From Talpa occidentalis (taxonomy: Eukaryota > Chordata > Mammalia > Eulipotyphla > Talpidae): a stretch of DNA of 64,000 nucleotides. Below the pieces are notes generated by a model, which ran no database searches, was not told the DNA's origin, and was given only the letters and a program-made list of their open reading frames with translations. The DNA is taken from positions 72,132,301 to 72,196,300 of the forward strand of contig NW_023604295.1 of the NCBI RefSeq assembly GCF_014898055.3, given 5' to 3'. Positions 23,788-34,764 of the stretch are shown here, piece after piece (position 1 is the stretch's first letter; the number at the start of each line of letters is the position of its first letter). The position numbers and the translations under genes were made by a program.

Positions 23788-23857
23788 TAGAGCTATACAT
23801 GTGTAAATATATCATGATATATATCACAGCATATATTTTTGTATATAGATACACTCA

Positions 23858-23990
23858 TATTTCCTATTTTACAGAAAAGCAATGAAGCACAGGAAAGCTA
23901 TGTCATTATACACAGCTAGTATGTGACAGTGCTGAGGTTTGAAATCAGGCTGTTAGGCTCAGAGGTCTGAGTGGTAAACGCTTATGAAGC
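23858..23990 (+). repeat. MIR-type ancient SINE
   Basis: Word order matches the MIR core in the 3' half: ttttacagaaaagc, aggaaagctatgtca, cacagctagtatgtgaca, ggtttgaaatcaggctgt. This is a mammal-wide, long-dead family. Confidence 0.8.
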
Positions 23991-24147
23991 TGCCTATTCT
24001 GAAAGTGTAATAGAGTATCTGCTTTTGGGTTCACCAAATTGTAGGGTAAGCATTGAATTTAAACCAGAAACACCCATTTCATCTCAATTCGAACATGTGT
24101 TATGTAGTAAAATAAATAAATAATATCACAAAGCAAGTCATCCTGCT

Positions 24148-24528
24148 TTATAAAATTGCAGTGATTTTTTTTTCATCATTCAACACATAGTCTGATTCTG
24201 GCAAGTTTATTGTGCTGCTGATTTGAGTGCCAACGGCCTCTTGAAGAAAATTGGCTTTTGCAAAATAGTAAGTTTTAAAGCAGTCACATTGCAGGCCCCT
24301 CCAGCAGAAAGGAGTAAAAATGCTATTACATTTCTTTTGTAATTTCTCTTTGGATCTGTTCTTCTGGAAAAGATGAAATTGAGCCAAATAGTTTTCACTG
24401 CATTGGAGGTCACATAAAAGAATCCTTTTCTTATAGGAAATGCTCAACAGAGATAGAACCCAATGGCATCCAATTAAATTGCTGGAAAGGTTGAGCTGAG
24501 TTTGCATGGCCACCTCTGTACTTGCCAC
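24148..24528 (-). other. 126-codon open stretch, probably a noncoding element
   Basis: Open from a minus-strand ATG for 126 codons outside any repeat I recognise, the longest such frame in the window. The predicted protein is rich in S, K, L and N, with several C residues (C-x12-C-L-Q-C-D-C like spacing near residues 83-95), but no known domain, signal peptide or clear membrane segment. On the plus strand the segment is complex, unrepetitive and rich in short developmental-enhancer-like words. I cannot tell a conserved enhancer from a retained exon or chance. No flanking splice sites stood out. Confidence 0.3.
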
Positions 24529-24904
24529 ATTGCACCCATGATGATGGGAAGCAGTTTTATGTGTCTTCCAACCTTATGCTCAGTAGTGAAATAAGTAATC
24601 ATCGTTTTGCATCATCCGTTCTGTTTCTCTAAGGTGATAGCATGTTTGGAAGCAAAAAACCCTTTTTTTTCAAGATTTCTATGGAGCAAGAAGTATTGAG
24701 GACATATTTGCCCCCTTGATTTCTGATTTCTTTCTTAAAGTAGAAAAATTCCATTTTGCCCTTTGATTATTACATTAATAAATTTTAAATAATGCATATG
24801 ATTACTAGATTTATGTTTATATCATTCAGTTTTACCCCAATAATCTCCAATTGGTATGAAAATAAACATGACTTTTTCAAAGTCATTCAGTGTTGATATT
24901 GTTG

Positions 24905-25110
24905 AAATGGATTTATTCATTCATTTCACAAATATTAAGCCATGATGATATGTCAAACATTACTTTCAGAATTAGAAAAAAAATGTTATAAATAGCATTG
25001 GCCCTAATTTTATCATAGCCAGTAGGAGAGACTGAACTGTAAACACTGCAATTATCTTTAAGAAATGTTTTAATAAGATTATTTACAAGTATCAGAGGCA
25101 ATACAGAGGA
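24905..25110 (+). repeat. Possible L2-like fragment
   Basis: Starts ttattcattcatttcacaaa tatt, similar to the attcattcaacaaatattta start of many ancient L2 ends, then ggagagactgaactgtaaac further on. Diverged. Confidence 0.35.
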
Positions 25111-25745
25111 AAGAATACTTGACTTTTTTTTTTTTAATACTCTTCCTCTCATCTTTGGAACTTTGCATCTATTAACATAATAACTAAAAAAAAATTAAGT
25201 GGAAAATTAGAAGCTGAAAAAATGCATACAAAATAAGTGTTGATATGTGCATGTGAATGTGCTTTATTGTTTTGTTTAGTCTTTCAACTACTGTCTCAAA
25301 GATCAGTTATGTAAATGTTATATTGCTTTACGCTATTTTACCATAAATTTGTAGGGACTATGCTCTTTTCACAATAATTTCAGGATTATTTCTGCTTGAC
25401 AATTCTGTTTATTTTTTGAGTAGAGGCGTGAAATAGTTAAGGTTGTTATGTATAAACTACTAAGTGACAAAATGTCTAAGCAGCGTCTTCTGGAGAGTTT
25501 AGATGCATAAGAGGCCATCTATAACATGACATTGGTTTTTTCCTTGTCATCTCTTGTCAGAAACTTTAACTTACTAGAATAGCAAACTATAGAAAAAGAA
25601 GGTATAATGGGCCTCTTTGTTTTGTTTATTCAAAACAAGTTTTTAGGGAAAATGAATGGGGAGATAGATAACCACAAACCTTTTCTTTATGGGAACTTCC
25701 TCTTCCTCACTCTAACTTTATATTTCTGACCCACACTTTATTTTT

Positions 25746-26010
25746 ATTTTTTTAAGATTTATTTATTTATGCAAGTACTGGGGTTCAAGCTAGAGGCTCA
25801 GGAGGGTGACAGGATTCACCAGAGACAGAGCAGGGAGCAGAACAGGCAGAAGGACCAAAAACACTGCTGAGGGGAGCAGAGGGCAAGACAGGAGAGATCT
25901 GCCATGCCATGTGGGTATCTCCCTGGCCAACTGGGAATTGAACCGGCACTTCAGAGGTTGTGGACAACCTCACAGTGCTGCGCTCAACCTGCTGTGCCAC
26001 CGGGGAGGTC
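25746..26010 (-). mobile_element. tRNA-derived SINE, group C
   Basis: Full-length minus copy with the group-C mark ggaccaaaaacactgctga. TSD ccacacttt at 25731-25739 and 26011-26019. Confidence 0.95.
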
Positions 26011-26020
26011 CCACACTTTT

Positions 26021-26284
26021 TAAAAAAAAAAATTATTTATTTTTGCTAATGAGAGCTGGGGTGCAGGCCAGAGGTTCAGGGGGGTGAGAGGATTCACCAG
26101 AGAAAGCATGGGGAACAGAACAGGTGGGTCTACTGAAATACATTGCTGAGGGGAGCAATGGGTGAGACAGGGAATGTCTGCACCATGTAGGGAGCTTCCT
26201 GGCTGACCAGGGATTAGACGTGCTGCAGTGGTTGCGGATAGTTCAAAGTGCTGAGACTTCACCCCTTGCACTACCAGGGAGGAC
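26021..26284 (-). mobile_element. tRNA-derived SINE, group B, tandem with the previous copy
   Basis: Full-length diverged copy starting 10 bp after the preceding SINE; its A/T-rich tail adjoins the TSD of that copy. The first element may have landed at this one's tail. Confidence 0.93.
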
Positions 26285-26429
26285 CATAGCTCAAACAGTG
26301 TTAAAGGACAGGGTGCTAAAGACAGAGCCATCAAGTGCTAAGGGACAGTGCTGTGGAGGGGGGCAGGTCTTTGTCATACTTCTTCTCCTGTTGGGTAGCC
26401 CTGGAATAACCATAGTTACTACCTTTTTA

Positions 26430-27319
26430 TTTTTTTTTCAAATGATATTTTTATATTTATTTATTTATTTATTAAAGCAATGCTCTTTTTTTAATAATAA
26501 ATTTTATTTTTATATTCCCCATACAATTGCAACCCCCCATTCTGACCCCAATCCCTCCCCTCCCGCCCCCCACCCCCCAAAAGTGTCTCTGGTTCATAGT
26601 TTTTTGTTGATTTTGATTTTCACTTTCTTATAGTTATTCATTTTCCTGGTCCCTTATTTAAGTTTTCTAGATTCCTGCTATGAGTGAGACCATCCAGTAT
26701 TTTTCTTTTTCTTTCTGGCTTATTTCGCTGAGCATGATCCCTTCCAGCGCCATCCATGTTGCTGCAAATTGCATGTGTTTATTTTTTTTGAATGCTGAGT
26801 AATATTCCATGGTATATATGTACCACATCTTCTTGATCCAGTCATCTATTTTTGGGCATTTGGGCTGTTTCCAAAGCTTAGCTATTGTAAACAGTGCTGC
26901 TATAAACATAGGGGTGCAGTTGCTCTTTGGAATTGATGTTTCTGTGTCCTTTGGGTAAATACCTAGGAGTGGAATTGCTGGATCATATGGAAGCTCTATG
27001 TTTATTAGGTCCAGAAATCTCCACACAGCTCTCCATAGTGGTTGGACCAGTTTGCACTCCCACCAACAGTGCAGAAGAGTTCCTTTTTCTCCACACCCTC
27101 GCCAACATTTGTTGTTGCTAGTTTTTTTTAATATGAGCCATTCTCACTGGTGTAAGATGGTATCTCATGGTAGTTTTGATTTGCATTTCCCTGATTACAA
27201 GTGATGTTGAATATTTTTTTCATATGCCTGTTGGCCATTTGCATTTCCTCTTCAGAGAAGTTTCTTTTTAGCTCTTCTGCCCATTTTTTGACTGGATTAT
27301 TTTCTTTGTTGTTGTTGAG
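26430..27319 (-). mobile_element. Young L1 with 17-bp TSD and apparent 3' transduction
   Basis: Perfect 17-bp TSD tagttactaccttttta at 26413-26429 and 27320-27336. The minus strand reads the ORF2 C-terminus, the stop at 26667, the 3' UTR with its G-rich tract (26548-26578) and the usual end. A first A-run (26486-26492) is followed by about 47 nt not found in the sister copies (26439-26485), then a second A-run (26430-26438). 5'-truncated at about 890 bp. The best-preserved L1 in the window. Confidence 0.97.
26667..27129 (-). pseudogene. L1 ORF2 protein, C-terminal end (truncated, frameshifted)
   Basis: Part of the L1 ORF2 polyprotein (endonuclease and reverse transcriptase), which copies L1 RNA into DNA at the target site. 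Only the C-terminal region is present. It is open for about 150 codons and carries the C-x3-C-x7-H-x4-C motif (first Cys at 27107-27105), followed by ...LVQPLW..., the PYDPAIPLLGIYPKD block and the YTMEYYSAFKK block. This is the normal L1 order up to the natural stop. Upstream, a run of eight T (27122-27129) shifts the frame relative to the expected M-A-x-I-K-K stretch, so one base seems to have been gained. Everything N-terminal, including the catalytic domains, was lost by 5' truncation. Not functional. Confidence 0.92.
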
Positions 27320-27824
27320 TAGTTACTACCTTTTTAAATTTGTGTTCTGTTTTTGTTCATTTCCTCATTTAACTAAGCATCATTTTCATATCACATGTAA
27401 AAGGAGCTGTCAGTACCCCTCCAGGAACTCAACTCCAGCCCCTCTGGGCTGTTCCTTTACATTTCCCTGGTGGTCACCTCAAAACCTTCTCTCCTGGAGG
27501 TCTTTCCCTGACTGTGTATGTGTGCCCAGCCCATGATCCTCCACAAGTATACAGAGAGCAAGAAATGCCTGAGGATCACCCCCCAGGATCAACCCTGAAT
27601 GAAACAGGAATCAGAGAGTGATATACTCAGGAGTATGATACACAACATGGCTTTCTGAGGTGTGATCTAAAATATCTCCCAGGTGTCCCTCAGCAAGGTT
27701 GAGCCTCATTTACTCAGGACAGTGACTCTTACAGTTCTGTGGTGACATTATTTATCCCCTGTATTGGCTGCCACCTTTTCCATGTAACCATCTTACTTCC
27801 TTAGTGCTATAAGATCACCTCCCA

Positions 27825-27880
27825 CATCAGGTTATTGTACCCATTTCTCCTCGTGGAGAAACTGAAACTAAGACATCTGG
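27825..27880 (-). repeat. Possible MIR fragment
   Basis: Phrase gtacccatttctcctcgtgg then agaaactgaaactaagac resembles the MIR ccattttacagatgaggaaactgagg core. Only about 50 bp, and orientation is uncertain. Confidence 0.35.
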
Positions 27881-28897
27881 CTTTGTTTTCAGAAATTCAT
27901 GTGATTTTTTTTGTAAACAGAACTCATATTTTTAGCTGACAAGTCCTGTACAACCTGCATCCCCCTCTCAAAGGAGCATGCTTATAACAGAAAAAGAAAA
28001 CCCTTGGCTAATTCTGCAATCTCCTTATTCACCCCAGGCCAAAAGGGTCGTGGTGGGAATTACCACTGATTTACATAATTATAGATTAGCATATAGAATC
28101 ACCTAGTTATAGGTTTGCAAATATATATGTATATTAATTCTGAAACTTCTTTTGATGTCATGTCATACTGTCTAAAGAGAAAACCTTACATTTTATATTA
28201 AGAAACATATTTTATACTCTACCTCCATCATTCCTCCATAAGAGGGCTTGGGATTTGATGCAGTGAACTTGGATGCCATTTTGACCTTATTCATTCAATC
28301 ATCATGCCACTAGGGCTACTGTTAAATTAGAGAAGTTGAACCTGTAAACCTAACAAAAACAGTAAATAAATGCCAATTTGGCTTGCATTCCAAAAACAAA
28401 AGCAGACTCCTATAAATAAAAGCATCAGAATTGGGTACGGTAGTCTTCCATGGTTCACAGCCTTGATAATGGGATATGTGAAGCCTTTCCTTTCTGGGTC
28501 AACAGTCTGAATCCAGTCCAGGTCAGTTGAATGCAAAAAAAAAGTCATTAGTATTTCACAGCTGATTTATAAACTCTGTGGAATGAGTCTGGTTTCACTC
28601 TAGACTTTGCAAGACAGGTGTCTGCAGCCTAGCACTCCCCCTCATGCAGCCCAGTAATTGGCCCCCTTGTTAGCAGCCTTGACAGAAAGGCCAGGGATTA
28701 AATGAACATTGAAAGTGAACTGCATTCACAGTGGCCGACTCAGGAGCCTCAGCCCACTGGCCAGACAGGATTGATAGCAGAGCAATGTTCTCCCTTTCCT
28801 GCCTTGTACAGCGTAGATTGAAGGGGAAATTCAGAATCCCAGACTCCAGCCTGCTATTTGTCTAGGGCACTTAAAACATTTTGAAAAGAAAAGGATT

Positions 28898-29170
28898 TCA
28901 AAGGAGCTTATCAAAAATTGCTTTGGGCTTGGTGTTCTGCTTGACATGCTTCAGCGTAAGAGTAAAATGCCATGGCCTAGTTATAACCCCTGAATATATA
29001 AGTTCATAATCACAATGCTCGCAAAGCCCACACTGAAATAGTTCTTCAGGCACTTGGATGAAAAGTGGAGTTACATCCGATTTCCTTCTGGTTTCATGAT
29101 AGGTAATAGAGTGGTCATTTTCAAACAGTTTATAAATTAAGAAATAAAAAAGTGGATTTTCAATTTTCAT
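28898..29170 (-). other. 90-codon open stretch of unknown nature
   Basis: Repeat-free minus-strand frame. The predicted peptide contains a C-x2-C-x2-C cluster (around residues 47-53) and no recognised domain. The DNA texture resembles a conserved noncoding element. No splice sites were confirmed. Confidence 0.25.
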
Positions 29171-29413
29171 AATTTTACTAACGGTATCTTTTGAAGTATA
29201 CGTTATTAGTTTGTTCTAATGCAAAACTACTAAGTGAAACTAATCTCCCTAATGAGGTTCATTTGTCCTTTGACAAAGTAATAAATAGTTTCCTCAAGAA
29301 AAACTTAACTAATAGTGTAGCCAGTAACTTATAATTAATTTTCTTCCCCAATCCTTGTGAGCATGAAAACAAACAGTAAATTTTTCATTTGTTCATCTCT
29401 TTAGAACAACTGT

Positions 29414-29660
29414 TTAGCAGAGATATGCTTGATTAATGGATTTAATTTGTTCCTTTCTTCTGTAGTCAGTTTTCATATTACATCGGTTATCAGAGGATGG
29501 GACAATAATGTGGGCATTCTCATTGCACTCCACTCCATCAGTGTCAGTGCTGGCTTCTAGCTCTGGGTCTGCATCTTTAACCTTTGTCGTCCTGCAGAAT
29601 CTTTCATCAATCTGTGTTACAGTCACCTTGGGAAGAAAAGGCAGAAGCACTCGGTCAGCA
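29414..29660 (-). other. 78-codon open stretch with a good splice acceptor
   Basis: The minus-strand frame is acidic and hydrophilic, unlike the hydrophobic chance frames elsewhere. A strong 3' splice-site arrangement precedes position 29626: branch-like tgctgac (branch A near 29655), a pyrimidine tract ttctgccttttcttccc, then aag. No convincing donor was found downstream; gttaaa and gtaata are the nearest. It could be an unrecognised exon, a dead exon or a conserved element. Confidence 0.3.
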
Positions 29661-30959
29661 CTTACAGGTAGTAAAGTGTGTCATTATTTCTAACAAAATG
29701 CTGGCAGCGGTGCACCTTTCATTTCCAACCGAAATATGATTTGTGAGATCAGCAACCCAACTGTTAAAAGAGAAAAATGGAAGGTACCAGTCTGGTCACT
29801 ACAAGACCCTCTATAAAAACCAACACAAAATGCCTAATGCTTCCCTGCATGCTAAGCATTTTCAAATGACTGAGGCTAGTTTTGCAAATTGAATATTATT
29901 GTCAGAAAATGAAAGTGCCCACGTAGAGGTCAAATAGCATCATACAAATATAATAGCAGACTTCAGAACACTGACCATTTCATAGTAGGGGACACATTTC
30001 CATGGTTTAAATCTGTAGTTCACTTGACTTTTTAGTAAGACATAAAGAGCTATAAACTCTATTTTGAAAGGTTTTTTATTATTTTTAAAATCTATGTGTA
30101 ATATAGACTTTGTAGAGGAATTGAAATACTTAAGAAACTTTAAGGAATTGAGGGGGACAGATTTTTCACTTCAAATTAAATGTATAACTAAACATATTTA
30201 TATAGTTTTGTGAACAAATGTACTTATGTGGCATGGACATACTCCCTTAAAACATATACAATGTTGTAAACTCTTACCTTAATAAAAAATAAATGATAAA
30301 AAAGTACTTATAAGATATAATTTTTGAAGGTTTCTACCTTTTGCATATTTAAAGATAGATCTCTAAATTAGTATATTTAAAATATAGAAAAATGCTATAT
30401 ACTTGTTGGTATTTGAAGAAACTTTCATTAACTTATTTTAGATACTGAGTTTCATACTCAAAAGTACTTTCTTTTAATATAATTGAATACCTTTTAAAAT
30501 AGTGTGGATTTTTATAATTTTCTTAGTGTACTTGAATCCTTTGAGATTTCCATGAAAGTATTATTTGTAAATTTTAAATTAATGCTGTAGGGAATATTCT
30601 GAAGTAATATATTTTAAATGATTTCTGTTTCATTTCTCCCCATCTTTTCCTAATATATTTTCAAGGATAAAAATACAAATAAAAATAAAATGCCTGATAC
30701 TTAAGAAAACGTTCACAAATGTAGCATTAAAATTATGTAGGGTCAAGCTTTGATTTTGTTATTGCAGCTTTGTTATTTACTATTTTTCAGTTATTAGGCT
30801 GCTCATTATTTTTGTGAGAATGCTTCAATCATTATAATCTTCTCAAGTATGCAAGTGTGAGGGTCTGTTATATTACTTCAAATGGAACAACAAATTAGTG
30901 GTCCCTCACTGTGCACTAATTTCATCAGTATTGCTTATTTTGGCATGCAATGAACTCAG

Positions 30960-31420
30960 CAATCTAATTTTCCAACAACATTTTGTGCTTCATATCTCTT
31001 AGTACAAACCTATCCAATGCTCTGGTCATCCTGAACTTCCTACTTTTTCTCTCTCTGCCTTGTGTACTGTTATGGTTTTGTCTTTGTCCACTCTTGCCTA
31101 CATGTCCAATCTCTCCAGCTCTGTTTGGTAAATACCTACTTATCCTCACAACTCAGGTACAACTGCTTAATCCCTGAAGTTTTACACATTTTCTTTGTTC
31201 TTTAGCATCGATGCCCCCTTCGTTGTGGTATACATTATGTAATATTCCAGCTATTCCTCTAATGTGCCAACCTCTGTATGATTTGAAATATATAGTTGTG
31301 AGACTATGTCTCTCTTTATCACTAAATTGCAAGGTATTGAAATCTAGACTACGTGGTTTTCTAATCTTCCTTTCATGTTCACCTTGCCTCATGGGCAGAG
31401 CAAAAATGCCCAGTACTAAC
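30960..31420 (+). repeat. Probable ancient L2 3' end
   Basis: Word order parallels L2: aaatacctacttatcctcac, caactcaggtacaactgctt, ttgtgagactatgtctct, with a pyrimidine-rich start. Decayed. Confidence 0.4.
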
Positions 31421-32530
31421 TGGAGCTGAAAAAAAAATATGAGTGGATTCATAATAATTTAATCATAAACTAGAAATAATTTTCAGTTTTCAAATTATAA
31501 ACATATTTCCAGATATTAATATATTGCTAATGTGAAAGGTATTCCACTTAAAATATGAGGCAACTCACTCAAACATTTAGTCTACAGTATCTTACCCATT
31601 ACTTAAGATATTTATTTACTGGAACGAAGGTAAATGCCTTCTTAGTATCTAAATATATCTCAGATACAGGACAAGGAATACCTTTTATAAGGAAAATAAA
31701 ATAGGTATAAAAATTTGTTATTTTAGATTTTAATAGATAACATTTCTCTAAATAGATTCATATAGCAAAATATAGTTTCTTAAATTTACCTATAACTTGG
31801 ATTTTTCAATTTTTTTCCTAGTATTTCCATGCCACAATCTTTTTTACTCTCCTCTCTTAGATAAATGTTTTGAGGCCTCATCCACAAGTATTTTAAAAAT
31901 ACTACAAGTTGGTTATACAGCTCAAATACAGACAAAAAGTAAAGAACAATGCAATATATATATTCATTTTAACTTTATCTGATACTAGATTAATAACATT
32001 TCATAAAGGATAAGTAAAATAATTTTAGGGAAATTGTTAATAATTGGGGAAAGTCTTCTTTAAGAAGTTAGTTGATTAAAATTAAAAGTCTATGAAACTC
32101 CTCTCACTGCTTGTCATGGCATGTTTAAGGCAGTTTAGTTTCTCCAGGCCTTTGTCATATCATATTCTCAAAGACTGTCCTTCACCTCAGAAGTTGGTAG
32201 AAACACAATAGGTCACAAGAAAAAAGTCCCTTTTTCCTGGTGCAGGAAAACCTCAGACATTCCTTTGCGCTTCCCATCCCCTCTGTGAGGCCTATGAGAG
32301 CCCAGCAGAGTTTCAGTGAGGATCTGTTCTCAGTTGAGTCTGAGGCTGTTTCATTCAGCTCCAGCTTCCAGTGTGTGCTTTGTCCAGGAACTGTTGCTCA
32401 CCTCCTGCCAGGACTGCACCTCCTTTCTTTTTTCCCCAGATCTGTTGAGCTATAATTAATATATGCTTTGTGTAAGCTTGGAGTATACAATGTGATAATT
32501 TGATATAAATATATATATATATATATATTT

Positions 32531-32796
32531 AAAGATTTGTTTATTTATGCATACAAGACCTGGGGTATAGGCCAGAGGTACGGGGGGGGAGGGTAAGAGG
32601 ATTCCCCAGAGACAGAGTGGGGAGCAGAATAGGAGGATGGACTGAAATATACTGCTGAGGGGAGCAGCGGGTGAGTCAGGAGAGGTCTGCTGCGCCATGT
32701 GGGTAGCTCTCTGACTGGGGATCAAACTTGAGCTGCTGTGGCTGCAGACAGCTTCATAGTGCTTAGACTTAACCCCTTGTGCCACCAGGGAGACCC
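32531..32796 (-). mobile_element. tRNA-derived SINE, group B, inside ancient L1
   Basis: Full-length. TSD tgatataaat (32501-32510) and tgatataatt (32797-32806); an (AT)n tract lies between the left TSD and the tail. Confidence 0.95.
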
Positions 32797-33404
32797 TGAT
32801 ATAATTATGTATTGTAAATGATTACCACATAGGTTAGTTGCCACATCCATCACCTATGTAGTTACCCTCTTTTCTTGTGTATGTGGGGAGACTTAGCAAC
32901 TTTCAAATATATAATATAGTGTTGATAACTATAGTTACCATTCTATTCATTAAATGAAGCAGAAATTATCTTACACCAGGAGGTTTATATTCTATAGAAT
33001 TATAGAATTGTGTGGTCAAATATATTTGAAGATACATACACCACGATTTGAGAAAAAAGGTACATTTCCCAATCCCTCCCCTGTTCCTACCCCACCATTC
33101 TACTCTGTTTCTTTAAGTTTGATTTTTGTACATCCATATGAGTGTGCATGTATATGTATATATATGAGATGGTACAGTATTTATTTTACTCTGACATTTC
33201 AATTAGCATAATGCTCTCGAGTTTTATGTACATTATTGCAAATGACAGAATTTCCTTCTTTTTTATTGCTAAACAATACTCATGTATATGGAAAATTCTT
33301 ATCTCTCCGAGAAAATTATTTCATTTCATTTGAATCTATATCCATGAATAGGATTATTGAATCATATGGTCATTCTATTTTAATTTTTTGAAGAACTTAT
33401 TTTT

Positions 33405-33645
33405 TTTATTTAACTTTATTTATTTTTTAATAATAAATTTTATTTTTATATTCCCCATACAATTGCACAATTGCAACCCCCTTATTTTGACCCCAATCCC
33501 TCCCCTCCCTCCCCTCCCGCCCTCTACCCCCCAAGAGTGTCTCTGGTTCCTAGTTTTTTGTTGATTTTGATTTTTGCTTTCTTATAGTTATTCATTTTCC
33601 TGGTCCCTTATTTAAGTTTTCTAGATTCCTGCTATGAGTGAGACC
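33405..33645 (-). mobile_element. Young L1 3' end, heavily truncated
   Basis: Same 3' UTR as the copy at 1990, beginning ttttattccccatacaa in pieces, with a small internal repeat (caattgcacaattgcaa at about 33461). It ends at gtgagacc, where the flank changes to unrelated old L1 sequence. TSD uncertain; at most a few bases (cttat-like). Confidence 0.88.
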
Positions 33646-33910
33646 TTATATACCTATTGTTTGACCTGCCATTCTGACATGCACTTCCTTGATATTTCCC
33701 CCTTCCATATCACAAACAAGATTGTTCTTTTGTTTGTATTATTAAAGTCTCACTCCACCAGGTTTTAAAATAAAACCACATGAAGAACATTATCTGCAGT
33801 TGACATTGAACCTTCCACAGCAACTAGCCTTTAAAATATTGACAATCCAGACTGTACAGGAATCTCCTTCTCTTCTGACACTGAGACCCTTTGCTTATCT
33901 TTCTTTTTTT

Positions 33911-34153
33911 TAATTTACTTTTGTGTAGACAAGTTGGTGTGTAGACCAGGGGTGTGGGGGGTGAGAGGATTCATCAGAAACAGATTAGGGAAGAGAGCAG
34001 GCAGATCTGCTGAAATACACTGCTGAGGGGAGCAGCAAGTGAGACAGGAGAGGTCTGCTATGCCATATGTGGGACAGCTCCCTGGCTGGGGGTGGAACTC
34101 TGACCATCATAATGATAGAGCTGAGACTTAACCCCCAGGTCACCAGGGAGGCC
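33911..34153 (-). mobile_element. tRNA-derived SINE, group B, with small deletions
   Basis: Diverged copy, slightly short. Possible TSD tctttctttttt on the left and tctttgtttaac on the right. Confidence 0.92.
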
Positions 34154-34458
34154 CTCTTTGTTTAACTTTCTTAAATACTGTCCTCCACAAAAGTAGGCAT
34201 AAATCCACCAAAGCAATGAAGACTGTGAAGCCACATCCAGGGACAAAAGGAAACTATGAGTAGATGAAACCAGGCTTCAAAAGCAGAGTAATGCATAAAA
34301 ATGTAATTCTGATTTCCATAGAGACAATCATTTATATTAAAATATAGTACACCTTGGTTCATTAGCCACAACTTCTTAAAATTATCTGTTACAGTTATGA
34401 TTATTCTACCTATAAGAGCAATACCTGTCAATTAGAATTGGTTATAATTTGTAGGGGC
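34154..34458. other. Unique DNA
   Basis: About 300 bp of unassigned sequence. The open minus-strand stretch (34171-34431) has no recognised domain. Confidence 0.45.
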
Positions 34459-34475
34459 TGAACAGAACCTTTCTT

Positions 34476-34764
34476 TTTTTTTTTTTTAGATTTATTTATT
34501 TATTTATTTATTTATTTATACAAGCACTTGGTACAGTCAGAAGTGTGGGAGGGTGAGAGAATTCGCCAGAACCATAGTGAGGAACAGAACAGACAGACTA
34601 ACGAAATACACTGCTGAGGGGAACAGAGGGTGGCAGGGGAGGTCTGCGTGCCATGTGGGACCCGCTCCAGCTGCCAGGGATTGAACCGGCACTGCAGAGG
34701 CACTGCAGAGGCTGTGGCAGCTTCGCAGCCCAGCGCTCAACCACTGCGCCACCAGCGGAGGCCC
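34476..34764 (-). mobile_element. tRNA-derived SINE, group A, with (TTTA)n tail
   Basis: TSD tgaacagaacctttctt (34459-34475) and tgaacgaacctttctt (34765-34780). The tail carries about seven TTTA units. The body has a local duplication of cactgcagagg near the B box (about 34690-34712). Confidence 0.96.

Larger units (their letters stand above)
23991..25730. other. Unique DNA with a conserved-looking block
   Basis: Contains the open stretch at 24148-24528 and a possible L2-like fragment at 24905-25110, both listed separately. Otherwise AT-rich with no recognised repeat. Confidence 0.5.
27337..32435. other. 5 kb SINE-free interval, no confirmed gene
   Basis: From 27340 to 27900 GC is higher, with a MIR-like or LTR-like texture but no confident family. 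The stretch 28560-28870 is also GC-richer and unassigned. Open stretches at 28898-29170 and 29414-29650 are listed separately. A possible L2 fragment lies at 30960-31420. The rest (29900-30900, 31430-32100) is AT-rich with nothing recognised. Confidence 0.5.
32440..33720 (-). mobile_element. Ancient L1 3' end, split by a SINE and a young L1
   Basis: Plus-strand order is that of reverse-complemented old L1: gagctataattaatatatgc (3' UTR), ccacatccatcacctatgta, tagcaactttcaaatatata, then gcataatgctctcgag, attgcaaatgacagaatttc and attgaatcatatggtcattc. Removing the SINE (32531-32796) and the young L1 (about 33405-33645) restores continuity. Confidence 0.8.

Noticed and set aside
26220..26633. 137-codon plus-strand frame
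   Set aside because: Runs from a SINE into the antisense of the L1 3' UTR; chance frame across two transposons.
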